Shown here: in pieces, positions 9,927-17,580 of the stretch
Position numbering within the stretch: position 1 is the first letter of the stretch
How the letters are laid out: each line of letters starts with the position of its first letter
Assembly: GCF_018474025.1 (NCBI RefSeq)
Contig: NZ_JAHCTA010000001.1
Coordinates: 248,001 to 312,000, forward strand
Source of the DNA: Alteromonas oceanisediminis
GTDB taxonomy: Bacteria; Pseudomonadota; Gammaproteobacteria; Enterobacterales; Alteromonadaceae
DNA: 64,000 nucleotides
Reading direction: 5' to 3'
Translations under genes and position numbers: made by a program
Notes under the pieces: generated by a model
Database searches by the model: none
Told to the model about the DNA's origin: nothing
Seen by the model: the letters and a program-made list of their open reading frames with translations, nothing else

Positions 9927-10808
9927 TCAATACGCTCTCTCAATATTCAGGCTCTCACTTCCGGCGACGCGAAAAGGCGTCCAACTTGCCAACAGGCGAG
10001 CCATTTCCGTATGGGGTTGCGTTGCAATGCGCAGTAGCTTGCCCGTGCGGGGGTGTGGAAAGTGCATTTCTGTGCAACTGAGCGCCAGATTGTAACCGTT
10101 GAAATGATGTCGTACGAACGCATTTTGCTTACCATCACCGTGTGTTGTGTCACCAATAATCGGGTGGCGAACATGCGCCATGTGACGCCGCAATTGATGT
10201 TTACGCCCCGTATGGGGCGACAGCGCCACGTAGGAAAAGCGCGCCTCATGATAACGACCCACAGGCAGAGGAACCTGAAAACGCTGAACGCAGGTTAGCT
10301 GTGTTTGAGCTGACTGCGCAGGCTTATCTTTAAATGCGCGCTTATCCGACTTCTTGTCTAGAATTTCTCGCAGCGGATAATCAATCTTCGCTGATGCAGT
10401 CACATGCCCTCTGACGATGGCGCGATAGTGTTTGCGAATCTGCCGCTGAGTGAAAGACTCAGTTAATGTTGCCGCCATCGCAGAGGACAAAGCGAACACG
10501 AGTACGCCTGAGGTAGGCCGGTCTAGCCGATGAACAGGGTAAACGAAACACCCAAGTTGATCACGTAGCATCTGTACAGCGAAGTGCGTTTCCCGTTTCG
10601 CGATCAGGCTACGATGCACCAGCAACCCGGGCGGTTTGTCAATGACGACAATATCATCATCTCGATAAAGAACGGTTAGCGGCTCTATGAACACAGGTAG
10701 CTTTTTGCTAGGTGAAGACGTGAACAAAGTATCCCATACATAAGCGACCCATGGCGAGATATGCTGTCTTTCAAATTTCGCGTAGCGACCTGTGCAAAAC
10801 ATTGTCAT
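9927..10808 (-). CDS. truC: tRNA pseudouridine(65) synthase TruC
   Basis: RluA-type pseudouridine synthase that modifies U65 in some tRNAs. HRLDRPTSGVLVFALSS carries the catalytic Asp of the HRLDxxTSG motif. VIDKPPGLLVHRS precedes it and SPHTGRKHQLRRHMAHVRHPIIGD follows, both typical of TruC. The 293-residue reading has about 38 extra N-terminal residues relative to relatives that start at the VLYRDDD segment. A GTG at 10694, giving VFIEPLTVLYRDDD, is a reasonable alternative start. It is followed after 79 bases by yqcA. Confidence 0.92.
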   Translation of the reverse strand: MTMFCTGRYAKFERQHISPWVAYVWDTLFTSSPSKKLPVFIEPLTVLYRDDDIVVIDKPPGLLVHRSLIAKRETHFAVQMLRDQLGCFVYPVHRLDRPTSGVLVFALSSAMAATLTESFTQRQIRKHYRAIVRGHVTASAKIDYPLREILDKKSDKRAFKDKPAQSAQTQLTCVQRFQVPLPVGRYHEARFSYVALSPHTGRKHQLRRHMAHVRHPIIGDTTHGDGKQNAFVRHHFNGYNLALSCTEMHFPHPRTGKLLRIATQPHTEMARLLASWTPFRVAGSESLNIERAY

Positions 10809-10850
10809 ATCCGGGTATAATCACGCTTTTTACATGAAGGGGGAAAGCCA

Positions 10851-11915
10851 TTGTCGCAGCACATAGGATCAATCAGTGAGTTTCTGATCCACGCTGGCAC
10901 ACAGTATGCCATATTTGATATGGGACGCTGTATTCGCTCTCTCGAACCACAGACGTTTCTCGCTATAGAGCAAGGTGAACTGCCCGCCCCCTACCCACGC
11001 CAGCGCCATGCTTGGTTTGGCATTGTGTATTGGAATAAACCGCTTTCTGAGCATCGCTACATTTGGTTTCTAAAGCTGCCGCTGGATGAGAGAGGTTGCG
11101 TACTGGACGCTGCGCGTCAGCAATTTTTAGAAATCATCGTCTCTGCAATAAGCAAGAATAAACAGACTTCTGCGCCCGCAACCGATAGCATTGATCTTAA
11201 CGAAGCGCAGCAGCCTGATAACCCCTATATTTTCACGCCAGCACAGCAGCAACTGGCCGACTTTAATGCGCTATCCAGAAAAACATTGCAATTACCCCCG
11301 TCAGCGGATCATGTGGCGGCTCACGATTATCTGCTGGCACCTGCTGCACAGGATTGGCGCAATATAAGCGTTCAGGGTATCTCCGATGCTGTACATTTCA
11401 GCACTGAGAGCGATTTGTTACAATTTTCAGAGTGCATCGAAGAAAGGTTTCCACCCGAAGTACAGGTACCTCTAATGAGCGCACTGGAAAACCGAGTTCC
11501 TTGTGAAAAGGTCGCGCAGGTTCTTGACGCGCAATATCATCAATCTCTCGCACAAAAAAAACCATCGGCACTTCAGTTTTTACGAGCGATGGCCATGGTG
11601 CCAGATGACGATTTAAGAAAAAATACGGTGTTAGCCGCGCTGGATACCTTCGGTTCTCACCCCGACCCGTTGCTTGTTATTGCAGGTCGACACTGGCAGG
11701 CACTGAAGTCTGATGACGTCATGACACGTTTTTTAGAAGCCGCAGCATATGTTGATGAGGACAGGATCCAATATCCGTTTTTTTGCGGCTTGTTTGCTGA
11801 CATTGTGCAAATCCCGGCGACTCGACACGCTGCACTCAATGCCGTACGAAGCGCCGACAGAAGTGACATGCTAAGTCAAGCGATAGGCGCGCTGTTTAAC
11901 CAGCGCGGAGAATAA
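10851..11915 (+). CDS. DUF3549 family protein
   Basis: Function unknown. The 354 residues start MSQHIGSISEFLIHAGTQYAIFDMGR, which matches the N-terminus of the DUF3549 family found in many gammaproteobacteria, and the C-terminal half is helical. There is no signal peptide, so it is probably cytosolic. The start codon is TTG at 10851, supported by AAGGGGG ten bases upstream. A perfect TATAAT at 10816-10821 in the 42-base gap to the divergent truC may be its -10 element, though no convincing -35 is seen. It is immediately adjacent to the DUF3301 gene, a pairing that recurs in relatives. Confidence 0.8.
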   Translation: MSQHIGSISEFLIHAGTQYAIFDMGRCIRSLEPQTFLAIEQGELPAPYPRQRHAWFGIVYWNKPLSEHRYIWFLKLPLDERGCVLDAARQQFLEIIVSAISKNKQTSAPATDSIDLNEAQQPDNPYIFTPAQQQLADFNALSRKTLQLPPSADHVAAHDYLLAPAAQDWRNISVQGISDAVHFSTESDLLQFSECIEERFPPEVQVPLMSALENRVPCEKVAQVLDAQYHQSLAQKKPSALQFLRAMAMVPDDDLRKNTVLAALDTFGSHPDPLLVIAGRHWQALKSDDVMTRFLEAAAYVDEDRIQYPFFCGLFADIVQIPATRHAALNAVRSADRSDMLSQAIGALFNQRGE

Positions 11916-12221
11916 ATGGAACTCACTAACGTTATATTGTTACTGCTATTAGTGGCAACCGCTTGGCAGTTTTGGCACATCCGTGAAATGAATGAACTGG
12001 CCAACCGATTCGCGGCGCATTACTGTAAAAAGCATGCATTGCAGTTGATTTCTGTTGCGCGAGAATCAACGCGGATAAGACTATTCAAAGGCAAACCCGC
12101 GTGGTATTGCCGTTTTCGCTTTGAATTCTCCGCAAATCGAGAAGCGTTAAACAGCGGTACGTTTGAGATGCATAGTAAAACGGTTACCGCTATCGACGTT
12201 CCAGCCTACCCAATCAATTGA
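11916..12221 (+). CDS. DUF3301 family membrane-anchored protein
   Basis: Function unknown. The 101 residues consist of one N-terminal membrane segment (NVILLLLLVATAWQFW) and a small soluble domain. That domain carries HALQLISVARESTRIRLF and WYCRFRFEFS, the conserved pattern of the DUF3301 family. The ATG follows the DUF3549 stop codon with no gap, so the two are co-translated. A 6-bp hairpin without T run overlaps its stop at 12220-12235. The stronger bidirectional terminator at 12294-12323 probably ends this transcript. Confidence 0.78.
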   Translation: MELTNVILLLLLVATAWQFWHIREMNELANRFAAHYCKKHALQLISVARESTRIRLFKGKPAWYCRFRFEFSANREALNSGTFEMHSKTVTAIDVPAYPIN

Positions 12222-12290
12222 AGCCCTTAGGCTTCGAGGGATCAGAACTGATAACCCGCTTGTAAAAAGCCACCAACTCGATTGTCGAAA

Positions 12291-12663
12291 ATAGAAAAAG
12301 CGAAGCACATGGCTTCGCTTTTTGGTCGAATTTCGAGCTTCCTTCTCTGCGATCCTTTGCAACTACAATCATCCCGATTTGAATCCTTTACGCCCCTTTC
12401 CATCTTTTCTCGCTCTTCCTAAGCGAGCCACTCATCCTAAGTAGGTCCCTTCCTTTTTTCCGTTTAACATCGCCCATCCATGCCGCGAATAGCCTCATCC
12501 AGAGACGTTCCTGAGTTTCATCCATGTGCTTTCCATTGCTTATCCATGTGATTGAAGCTCCGCTTCAATTATCTCACTCCGTTGAGATGTCCTAAGCTGT
12601 CCAAGTGTCTTCCTGACGTGTCGTGTTTCCTTGTGACGTGAGTAGAATACGCCGATCCGAAAA
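12291..12663 (-). ncRNA. csrB: CsrB/RsmZ-type CsrA-sequestering small RNA
   Basis: Expected to bind and titrate the translational regulator CsrA/RsmA. The minus strand from about 12663 to 12291 contains 23 GGA triplets in roughly 370 bases, ten of them AGGA and five ATGGA. At least three are displayed in hairpin loops: CTCGCT/AGCGAG at 12409-12427, ATTGAAGC/GCTTCAAT with loop GGA at 12551-12569, and ATCTCA/TGAGAT at 12571-12588. It ends in a 7-bp stem followed by CTTTTT on the minus strand. No open reading frame fits. Length, motif density and location near syd match E. coli csrB. The 5' end is predicted, not seen. Confidence 0.9.
12294..12323. terminator. Bidirectional terminator between DUF3301 gene and csrB
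   Basis: GCGAAGC (12300-12306) pairs with GCTTCGC (12312-12318) around a 5-base loop. An A run precedes and a T run follows, so it can terminate csrB on the minus strand and the DUF3549-DUF3301 transcript on the plus strand. Confidence 0.88.
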
Positions 12664-12669
12664 CAGTGC

Positions 12670-12697
12670 GCTATGCATTTAATAAAAAGATTGTCAG
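12670..12697 (-). promoter_or_regulatory. Candidate csrB core promoter
   Basis: On the minus strand CTGACA (plus 12692-12697) lies 16 bases before CATAGC (plus 12670-12675), predicting a start near 12663. The -35 is good and the -10 poor, as expected for a promoter that needs an activator. No other gene is seen from here to 12819. Confidence 0.4.
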
Positions 12698-12806
12698 AAA
12701 TCGACCAGTTGAGAGAGGTGAAGCCAAGTAACTATTTAAAATCAGACACTTAAATATTATTCTACGTTTATGTTCAATTGCATTTTCTATTGATTGCCTA
12801 CGCGTT

Positions 12807-12824
12807 TGTAGGCGATCTCTTACA
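12807..12824 (-). promoter_or_regulatory. GacA/UvrY box upstream of csrB
   Basis: The minus strand reads TGTAAG-AGATCG-CCTACA, one mismatch from the TGTAAG-N6-CTTACA upstream activating sequence of Gac/Rsm small RNA genes. Its centre is about 150 bp upstream of the predicted csrB start, the usual place. It overlaps the stop codon of the acetyltransferase gene. Confidence 0.75.
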
Positions 12825-13476
12825 CCGAGCGAACGTTATTTGGGCGAGGCCTGAACATAACGTATCCAGTGATATGGCTAAACTCAAGTTCACAGACATG
12901 ATCGTAATGCCCGCCACGAAAGAAAGAGAGACATTTCGGCAAAGTAACATACACCCCAACCCCCTCACTACGCTCGTCCTCAGACATGACACTGTCAATG
13001 GCATTCATCAAAATGTGCCCTAAGCCTTTATCCTGATAATCAGGGTGAACACCGATGAAAGACAGCATGTGATAGTTGCTCGCAGGCATGCACTCTCTAA
13101 CCCGCTCTTCTTTTTCAATCATGTGTTTAGTGCCTAGGAACCCTGCGGTCAACAACATTTTTAAGCGCCAATGCCAGTATCGCCCAGCGCCAAACGCTGC
13201 GTCTGGTGCAATCAAGCACGCCACAGCCAACAGCCTCTTCTCGTCGTACAAACCGACCATAGGCTGCCTGGCTGTCCAGAACGCGTGTAGCTCTTCCCGG
13301 ATAGCCGAGCGCAGCCGACTTTCATAACCCTCACGTTCGCTGTCAAAAATGTCAACGAAGAGTGGATCATCAAAGTAGGCATTATATAAAATTGATGCAG
13401 CGACCTTGAGATCCTCAGCAGTTAAATACACCGCCCGAACGCTATCCAAAGATAGGTCAATAACATGCTGCGCCAT
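12820..13476 (-). CDS. GNAT-family N-acetyltransferase
   Basis: Probable acetyl-CoA-dependent acyltransferase; the substrate is not predictable. In 218 residues the acetyl-CoA binding motif A is visible as LSFIGVHPDYQDKGLGHILM, with the Q/RxxGxG/A-type loop QDKGLG. AVACLIAPDAAFG lies in the preceding strand region and YVTLPKCLSFFRGGHYDHV in the C-terminal part. A strong AAGGAG lies six bases or so before the ATG at 13476, next to an inverted repeat. Its stop codon is embedded in the GacA box of csrB, so its 3' end and the csrB regulatory region are interlocked. Confidence 0.85.
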   Translation of the reverse strand: MAQHVIDLSLDSVRAVYLTAEDLKVAASILYNAYFDDPLFVDIFDSEREGYESRLRSAIREELHAFWTARQPMVGLYDEKRLLAVACLIAPDAAFGAGRYWHWRLKMLLTAGFLGTKHMIEKEERVRECMPASNYHMLSFIGVHPDYQDKGLGHILMNAIDSVMSEDERSEGVGVYVTLPKCLSFFRGGHYDHVCELEFSHITGYVMFRPRPNNVRSV

Positions 13477-13488
13477 GGCAAAAACTCC

Positions 13489-13535
13489 TTACAAACAGTA
13501 GGTATTAACACTGACTTTTTGTTAACCGTTTGTAA
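13489..13535. repeat. Inverted repeat at the acetyltransferase ribosome binding site
   Basis: TTACAAAC (13489-13496) and GTTTGTAA (13528-13535) are perfect 8-base arms. Inside them GGTatTAAC and GTTAACC extend the symmetry. One arm abuts the AAGGAG site of the minus-strand acetyltransferase gene. It could be a protein operator or an mRNA hairpin affecting translation. Confidence 0.5.
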
Positions 13536-13575
13536 AGTAAAATCCCATCCACACAGCACAGAGATTTGATCTGGA

Positions 13576-13959
13576 TTAACGATAACTGCTCAGCGCAGCA
13601 TCCCCCCAACCGATTAACCGGCCATTTTCAAAAATTAACGGCGTACATTCATCTTTGGTGGTGACGCCGTCATCTGTGATGCGTTGTGTCCGGTAATACA
13701 ATATCCGATAGTTTGCGCCGTCTTGTTGATAAGCCTCGTCAAAGTCAGCTAACCCCATACGCTGCGTCACTTTTTCAAGCATCATTCCCTGTTCCAAGCG
13801 ACTGACATGCTGACGGTTATTGGCTTCTCGCTTTTCCCAGTCATGTTGATAGTATCCGTCGCCATCTCCACCCACTGACACGACGCAACCAGACAATAAC
13901 AGCGGCGCACATAATCCACAGGCGATGGCCGTCGTTTTCAAAAATTTACGCGTAAGCAT
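13576..13959 (-). CDS. DUF3192 family lipoprotein
   Basis: Function unknown. The 127-residue protein starts with a lipoprotein signal whose lipobox LLSGC puts the lipidated Cys at about residue 25. Ser-free VVSVGG follows, so outer-membrane sorting is likely. The mature part contains RLEQGMMLEKVTQRMG, then YYRTQRITDDGVTTKDECTPLIFENGRLIGWG, the conserved DUF3192 block. A second DUF3192 protein is encoded at 19044-19418 but is anchored by a membrane helix instead of a lipid. Divergent from the plus-strand gene at 14159 across a 199-base gap. Confidence 0.82.
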   Translation of the reverse strand: MLTRKFLKTTAIACGLCAPLLLSGCVVSVGGDGDGYYQHDWEKREANNRQHVSRLEQGMMLEKVTQRMGLADFDEAYQQDGANYRILYYRTQRITDDGVTTKDECTPLIFENGRLIGWGDAALSSYR

Positions 13960-14158
13960 GACTTCATTCCTTATTTTTGTTGATTCTCGATATACTGCAC
14001 AGTGCGGTGTTTAACGTTGAGTGAGCACTGGCAGGTCGCAATTGATAAACAAGTTTTCTGCCAACTTTTATCATATTGTTTTTTCTGGTTTTTTTATCCA
14101 ACTGGCGAAAAGAACCAAATTTAGTTAAGCAAATTGACGTTTATTTAGGTTTTTTAAC

Positions 14159-14512
14159 ATGCATACACAAAGCTTTGTCTGGTGTCAGGAAATTGCGCGG
14201 AAAGGTTTAACCCCAAACGTTGCGCTACTCAGAGCACAATCGAACGGCGCTTTGTCGGTACCACAGGCCATCTCAGCACTTCGCGCCTGGAAAAAAGCAT
14301 CGATGGCTCTACTGGATAATGTCGCAGACGATAGTGATATACAGCCGGCTGAGAGTAAACAAACTCAAAGTGATACACCCACGTTATCGGACTCGCGCAT
14401 AGCGACACTGGAACAACGATGCCATACACTCGAGCAGGCAAATGCAGCGCTGAATAGCCGCTTGATTGCCTTAGAACAACAACTCGCGTCTATGCTGCAG
14501 CAGAAGGATTAG
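14159..14512 (+). CDS. Small protein with KfrA-N-like region and C-terminal coiled coil
   Basis: Not assigned to a known gene. The 117 residues split into an N-terminal part, FVWCQEIARKGLTPNVALLRAQ then SVPQAISALRAWKK, and a C-terminal heptad-rich helix, RIATLEQRCHTLEQANAAL. The N-terminal spacing (G-x2-P, then LRA, then a helix ending LRxWKK) resembles the winged-helix domain of KfrA-type DNA-binding proteins. That family couples it to a coiled coil, but the similarity is by eye only. The polar linker at residues 60-75 is rich in Gln, Thr and Ser. It ends inside the convergent syd gene with a 23-base overlap. Confidence 0.6.
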   Translation: MHTQSFVWCQEIARKGLTPNVALLRAQSNGALSVPQAISALRAWKKASMALLDNVADDSDIQPAESKQTQSDTPTLSDSRIATLEQRCHTLEQANAALNSRLIALEQQLASMLQQKD

Positions 14513-15041
14513 GTACCAATGATCCAAGAAACTCAGCTAAAGAGGGCGCGAGCGTTCTGTGCGGGCGCTTTCCCACTTGCTCAACCACGACATTACCCGT
14601 TGTATTTTCAACGCTGATAATAATGTCTTCTTGATCGGTCAGTGCGAAAAAGAGCGTTTCTGGTTGCTTTAAACGTCGCTTCATTAACACATGACCAATC
14701 AGATTTTGTTGTAGCCGTTCAAAATCATCCTGATTCCAGACTTGCAGTAATGTGAGTTCGCCATCAGGGGCACTGGCGTGCAAATGATCACTCCAATAGC
14801 GGGTGAAAAAAGCCGTGTATTCAGTATTCAGGGTTAAATCCAGCGCGGATTGCACATTGTCGAAATGATTATTTTCTGTCTGCAACACGGGCTGCCATAG
14901 CACGTTCTCGCCATCTGTGGCTGCCGCCACAATACATCGAGAAGGAAAATCCTCATCATACGCGATGACTAAACCGGCCTCGGCTTTGTCGATGTAACCG
15001 TGGATGAAACCGTCCAGTGCACAGTTTAATTTTTCTGACAT
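14490..15041 (-). CDS. syd: SecY-interacting protein Syd
   Basis: Peripheral inner-membrane protein that binds SecY and is thought to monitor translocon assembly. The 183 residues match Syd along their length. ENVLWQPVLQ lies in the N-terminal half, DGELTLLQVWNQDDFERLQQNLIGH in two stretches near the middle, and TLFFALTDQEDIIISVENTTGNV and SLAEFLGSL near the C-terminus. It is divergent from queF, the same arrangement as syd-queF in E. coli, and csrB lies on its other side about 1.8 kb away. Confidence 0.93.
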   Translation of the reverse strand: MSEKLNCALDGFIHGYIDKAEAGLVIAYDEDFPSRCIVAAATDGENVLWQPVLQTENNHFDNVQSALDLTLNTEYTAFFTRYWSDHLHASAPDGELTLLQVWNQDDFERLQQNLIGHVLMKRRLKQPETLFFALTDQEDIIISVENTTGNVVVEQVGKRPHRTLAPSLAEFLGSLVPNPSAAA

Positions 15042-15090
15042 TCAATGAGCTTCCGCGCTAAAATAATGAATTGTTTTTTAATTCAAGGCA

Positions 15091-15954
15091 ATGACGCGCA
15101 AGCTTATGACAGACGCGAACAAAGCACAAACTCCCGCTGCGATGCAATCACTGACGTTAGGGAAATCAGTCGACTATATTGAACACTACACACCTGAACT
15201 ACTGCAACCGGTACCGCGCAGCATCAATCGCGAGAAAATTGGCCTGTCCGCCACCCAACTTCCCTTTAAGGGCGTTGATTTATGGAATGGTTATGAGTTG
15301 TCGTGGCTCAACGCAAAAGGCAAACCACAGATCGCCATTTTACGGTGTGCCGTTCCCGCAAACTCACCTAACCTGATCGAAAGTAAATCGTTTAAATTGT
15401 ATCTGAACAGCTTCAATCAAAGTGTTTTTGACCATGTAGATGTTGTAAAGCAGTCGCTGACACGAGATCTATCGGCCTGTGCAGGCGTACCGGTTGAGGT
15501 CACCCTGTTGCTCCCTGATCAATTTAATCAGGCTGCCATTAATGACATCACCGGTGACTGTATTGACGATTTAGACGTGAGTATCGACCACTATGAGTAT
15601 TCGCCAAGTACTCTAAGCACTTCGTCGAATGAGGTTAGTGAGACCTTAATCAGTCACTTGCTTAAGTCCAATTGCTTGATCACGCATCAGCCCGACTGGG
15701 GCAGCGTGATCATTCGCTATCGAGGTGCCCAAATTTCACGTGAGGGTTTATTGAAGTATCTTGTCTCGTTTCGTAGCCACAATGAATTTCATGAGCAGTG
15801 TGTGGAGCGGATTTTTTGTGATTTACTGCAATACTGTCGACCAACGGCACTAACCGTTTATGCACGGTACACTCGTCGAGGAGGGTTAGACATCAATCCA
15901 TTTCGGTCTAATTTCGAAATGCCCTACGCCAATTTACGCTTGGCAAGACAATAG
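15091..15954 (+). CDS. queF: NADPH-dependent 7-cyano-7-deazaguanine reductase
   Basis: Reduces preQ0 to preQ1 in queuosine synthesis. The 287 residues have the long, two-module YqcD-type QueF architecture. [14 protein letters not shown] gives the substrate and NADPH contact region, and [16 protein letters not shown] gives the nucleophilic Cys at residue 195 of this reading. With the in-frame ATG at 15106 the Cys would be number 190, as in E. coli, so that start deserves consideration. [14 protein letters not shown] and [14 protein letters not shown] complete the family pattern. Confidence 0.96.
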   Translation: MTRKLMTDANKAQTPAAMQSLTLGKSVDYIEHYTPELLQPVPRSINREKIGLSATQLPFKGVDLWNGYELSWLNAKGKPQIAILRCAVPANSPNLIESKSFKLYLNSFNQSVFDHVDVVKQSLTRDLSACAGVPVEVTLLLPDQFNQAAINDITGDCIDDLDVSIDHYEYSPSTLSTSSNEVSETLISHLLKSNCLITHQPDWGSVIIRYRGAQISREGLLKYLVSFRSHNEFHEQCVERIFCDLLQYCRPTALTVYARYTRRGGLDINPFRSNFEMPYANLRLARQ

Positions 15955-16035
15955 TTGCCGAAAACATTGACCAATGACAGGTTTCGCGCAATCCTTGAGG
16001 TAACCGAACTGTCGAATCATTGAGAGCATCTTACA

Positions 16036-17580
16036 TTGGATCAAAAACAAATTGACTCATTGAAACAACATAATGAACAACTCGCCCAGTTCATCACGCG
16101 CCTATCCAAGTTTTATGAAGGCGCCAGCGCGGAAGTCGATAGAGAGCTTCAGGTATTGCGAGGGCACCTTGCCGGTAAGCAAAATGTCACGCTCGCCACC
16201 GTCAGCATCAAAAAGCTCAATAACTTGATGATGGAAAACGCGCAAAGTCTTAAAAAACAATCTACCGATACTTTGCATCGCCTTGAGTCTGCGGTCAAAA
16301 AGTTGCAGCGCAACGCCAACATGTCAGAAGACTTAAAGGGAGAGGCTGCCCGCTTTTTATCGTCGTTGAGCATGCAAAGTGGCTCTGTGTTTTCTTCGCT
16401 TTCTCAGTTCGAACGGGTCATTATTCTTTACCAGCAGGCGCTTGAAAACGGCAAGACCGATGAAGAGGAAGCCGAGAAAGGTGGAAACAAACAGGCGAAG
16501 CCCAATCTCGATAAGCCGATTGATGACCGCCTGCACGCCAAGATCAGCGCTGAACTTCAACAATTGATAGAACCTTATTATCAAAAAAACCAGTCCGATA
16601 CCTTGCTGTCCGATGTACGCAAGAAACTGTTGGATGGTTTGACTCAGCACGAATTGCTGGAATGCTGCTTAGTTCTGATCCGGTTGATCATCAAAGATGC
16701 CGTCAGAGAAGCAGGCGTGAATGGCAAAGTGATTGAAAGTTTGCATAAGTCGATCATCACTATCAATCAAGATGTCAATCAAACCATTGAAGCGACGCAG
16801 GCCCAATTTGAAAGCAAAGCCAGCCACACTCAAGAATTGCAGTCTCAATTGGGTGATATGGGCGATTTGGTCAATGAGTCAACCGATATCGACACATTAA
16901 AATCTGACGCGCAAGCCTACCTTGAACGGATGCAATCTACCATCAGTCAACGTGAAGAGGTTGAGAAAGAAGAAGAACAAGTGCTGATCAGTCTATTGCA
17001 AAGTCTGCAGCGTGAATTAACCACCATGGAAAAGAAAACGCAGCAATATCGTAAAAAATTGCTTGAACAGCGCTTGCAAACTCACACAGACCCGCTTACG
17101 CGGATCCCGAATCGAATTGCCTACAACGAACGCATGGTGCAGGAGTTTGCACGGTGGCAACGATCTAACACACCACTGTGCATGGCCGTTATCGACATTG
17201 ACCACTTCAAATCCATAAACGATCGATTTGGTCACGCCGCAGGAGACAAAACGCTGCAAGTGATTGCCAAGCAACTCCGCACACACTTACGTAAAACCGA
17301 CTTTTTAGCGCGCTGGGGTGGGGAAGAGTTTGTCGTGCTTTTTCCCGACAGCGAATTAGATAGCCTTTTAGAGCCGCTCGAAACACTGCGCGCGAAGCTG
17401 GAAAGTCTCCCGTTTAAATTTAAGCAAGAGCCGGTTACCATCACGGCTTCTTTTGGCGTAACACAATTTCAGGAAGGTGATAGTATCGAAACCGTATTTG
17501 ATCGAGCTGACAAATATCTCTACTCTGCTAAAAACAACGGACGAAACCGTATTGAGAGTGATGCGGGCTCATCACAATGA
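16036..17580 (+). CDS. Diguanylate cyclase with N-terminal coiled-coil region
   Basis: Expected to make cyclic di-GMP. Residues 1-340 or so are helical, with long charged heptad stretches and no membrane segment, so the protein is cytosolic and any signal enters through an unrecognised sensor. The C-terminal 160 residues are a GGDEF domain: LTRIPNRIAYNERM, DIDHFKSINDRFGHAAGD and ARWGGEEF at 425-432. An RxxD product-inhibition site (RKTD, 419-422) lies exactly five residues before GGEEF, so the enzyme should be active and feedback-inhibited. The start is TTG at 16036 with only a weak GAGAG upstream. It overlaps ppnN by four bases. Confidence 0.9.
   Translation: MDQKQIDSLKQHNEQLAQFITRLSKFYEGASAEVDRELQVLRGHLAGKQNVTLATVSIKKLNNLMMENAQSLKKQSTDTLHRLESAVKKLQRNANMSEDLKGEAARFLSSLSMQSGSVFSSLSQFERVIILYQQALENGKTDEEEAEKGGNKQAKPNLDKPIDDRLHAKISAELQQLIEPYYQKNQSDTLLSDVRKKLLDGLTQHELLECCLVLIRLIIKDAVREAGVNGKVIESLHKSIITINQDVNQTIEATQAQFESKASHTQELQSQLGDMGDLVNESTDIDTLKSDAQAYLERMQSTISQREEVEKEEEQVLISLLQSLQRELTTMEKKTQQYRKKLLEQRLQTHTDPLTRIPNRIAYNERMVQEFARWQRSNTPLCMAVIDIDHFKSINDRFGHAAGDKTLQVIAKQLRTHLRKTDFLARWGGEEFVVLFPDSELDSLLEPLETLRAKLESLPFKFKQEPVTITASFGVTQFQEGDSIETVFDRADKYLYSAKNNGRNRIESDAGSSQ

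Noticed and set aside
12147-12362. 71-codon minus-strand open frame across the DUF3301 end and csrB terminator
   Set aside because: It reads through a terminator hairpin and part of the csrB-like RNA; it has no ribosome binding site and no family resemblance.
12360-12640. Repeated CATCC/TCC words in the gap taken as a CRISPR array or degenerate repeat
   Set aside because: The words have irregular spacing and no constant repeat or spacer length. On the other strand they are the GGA motifs of a csrB-like RNA.
12791-12816. GCCTAC/GTAGGC hairpin as terminator of the acetyltransferase gene
   Set aside because: The stem is real, but no T run follows on the minus strand, and one arm is part of the better-supported GacA box.
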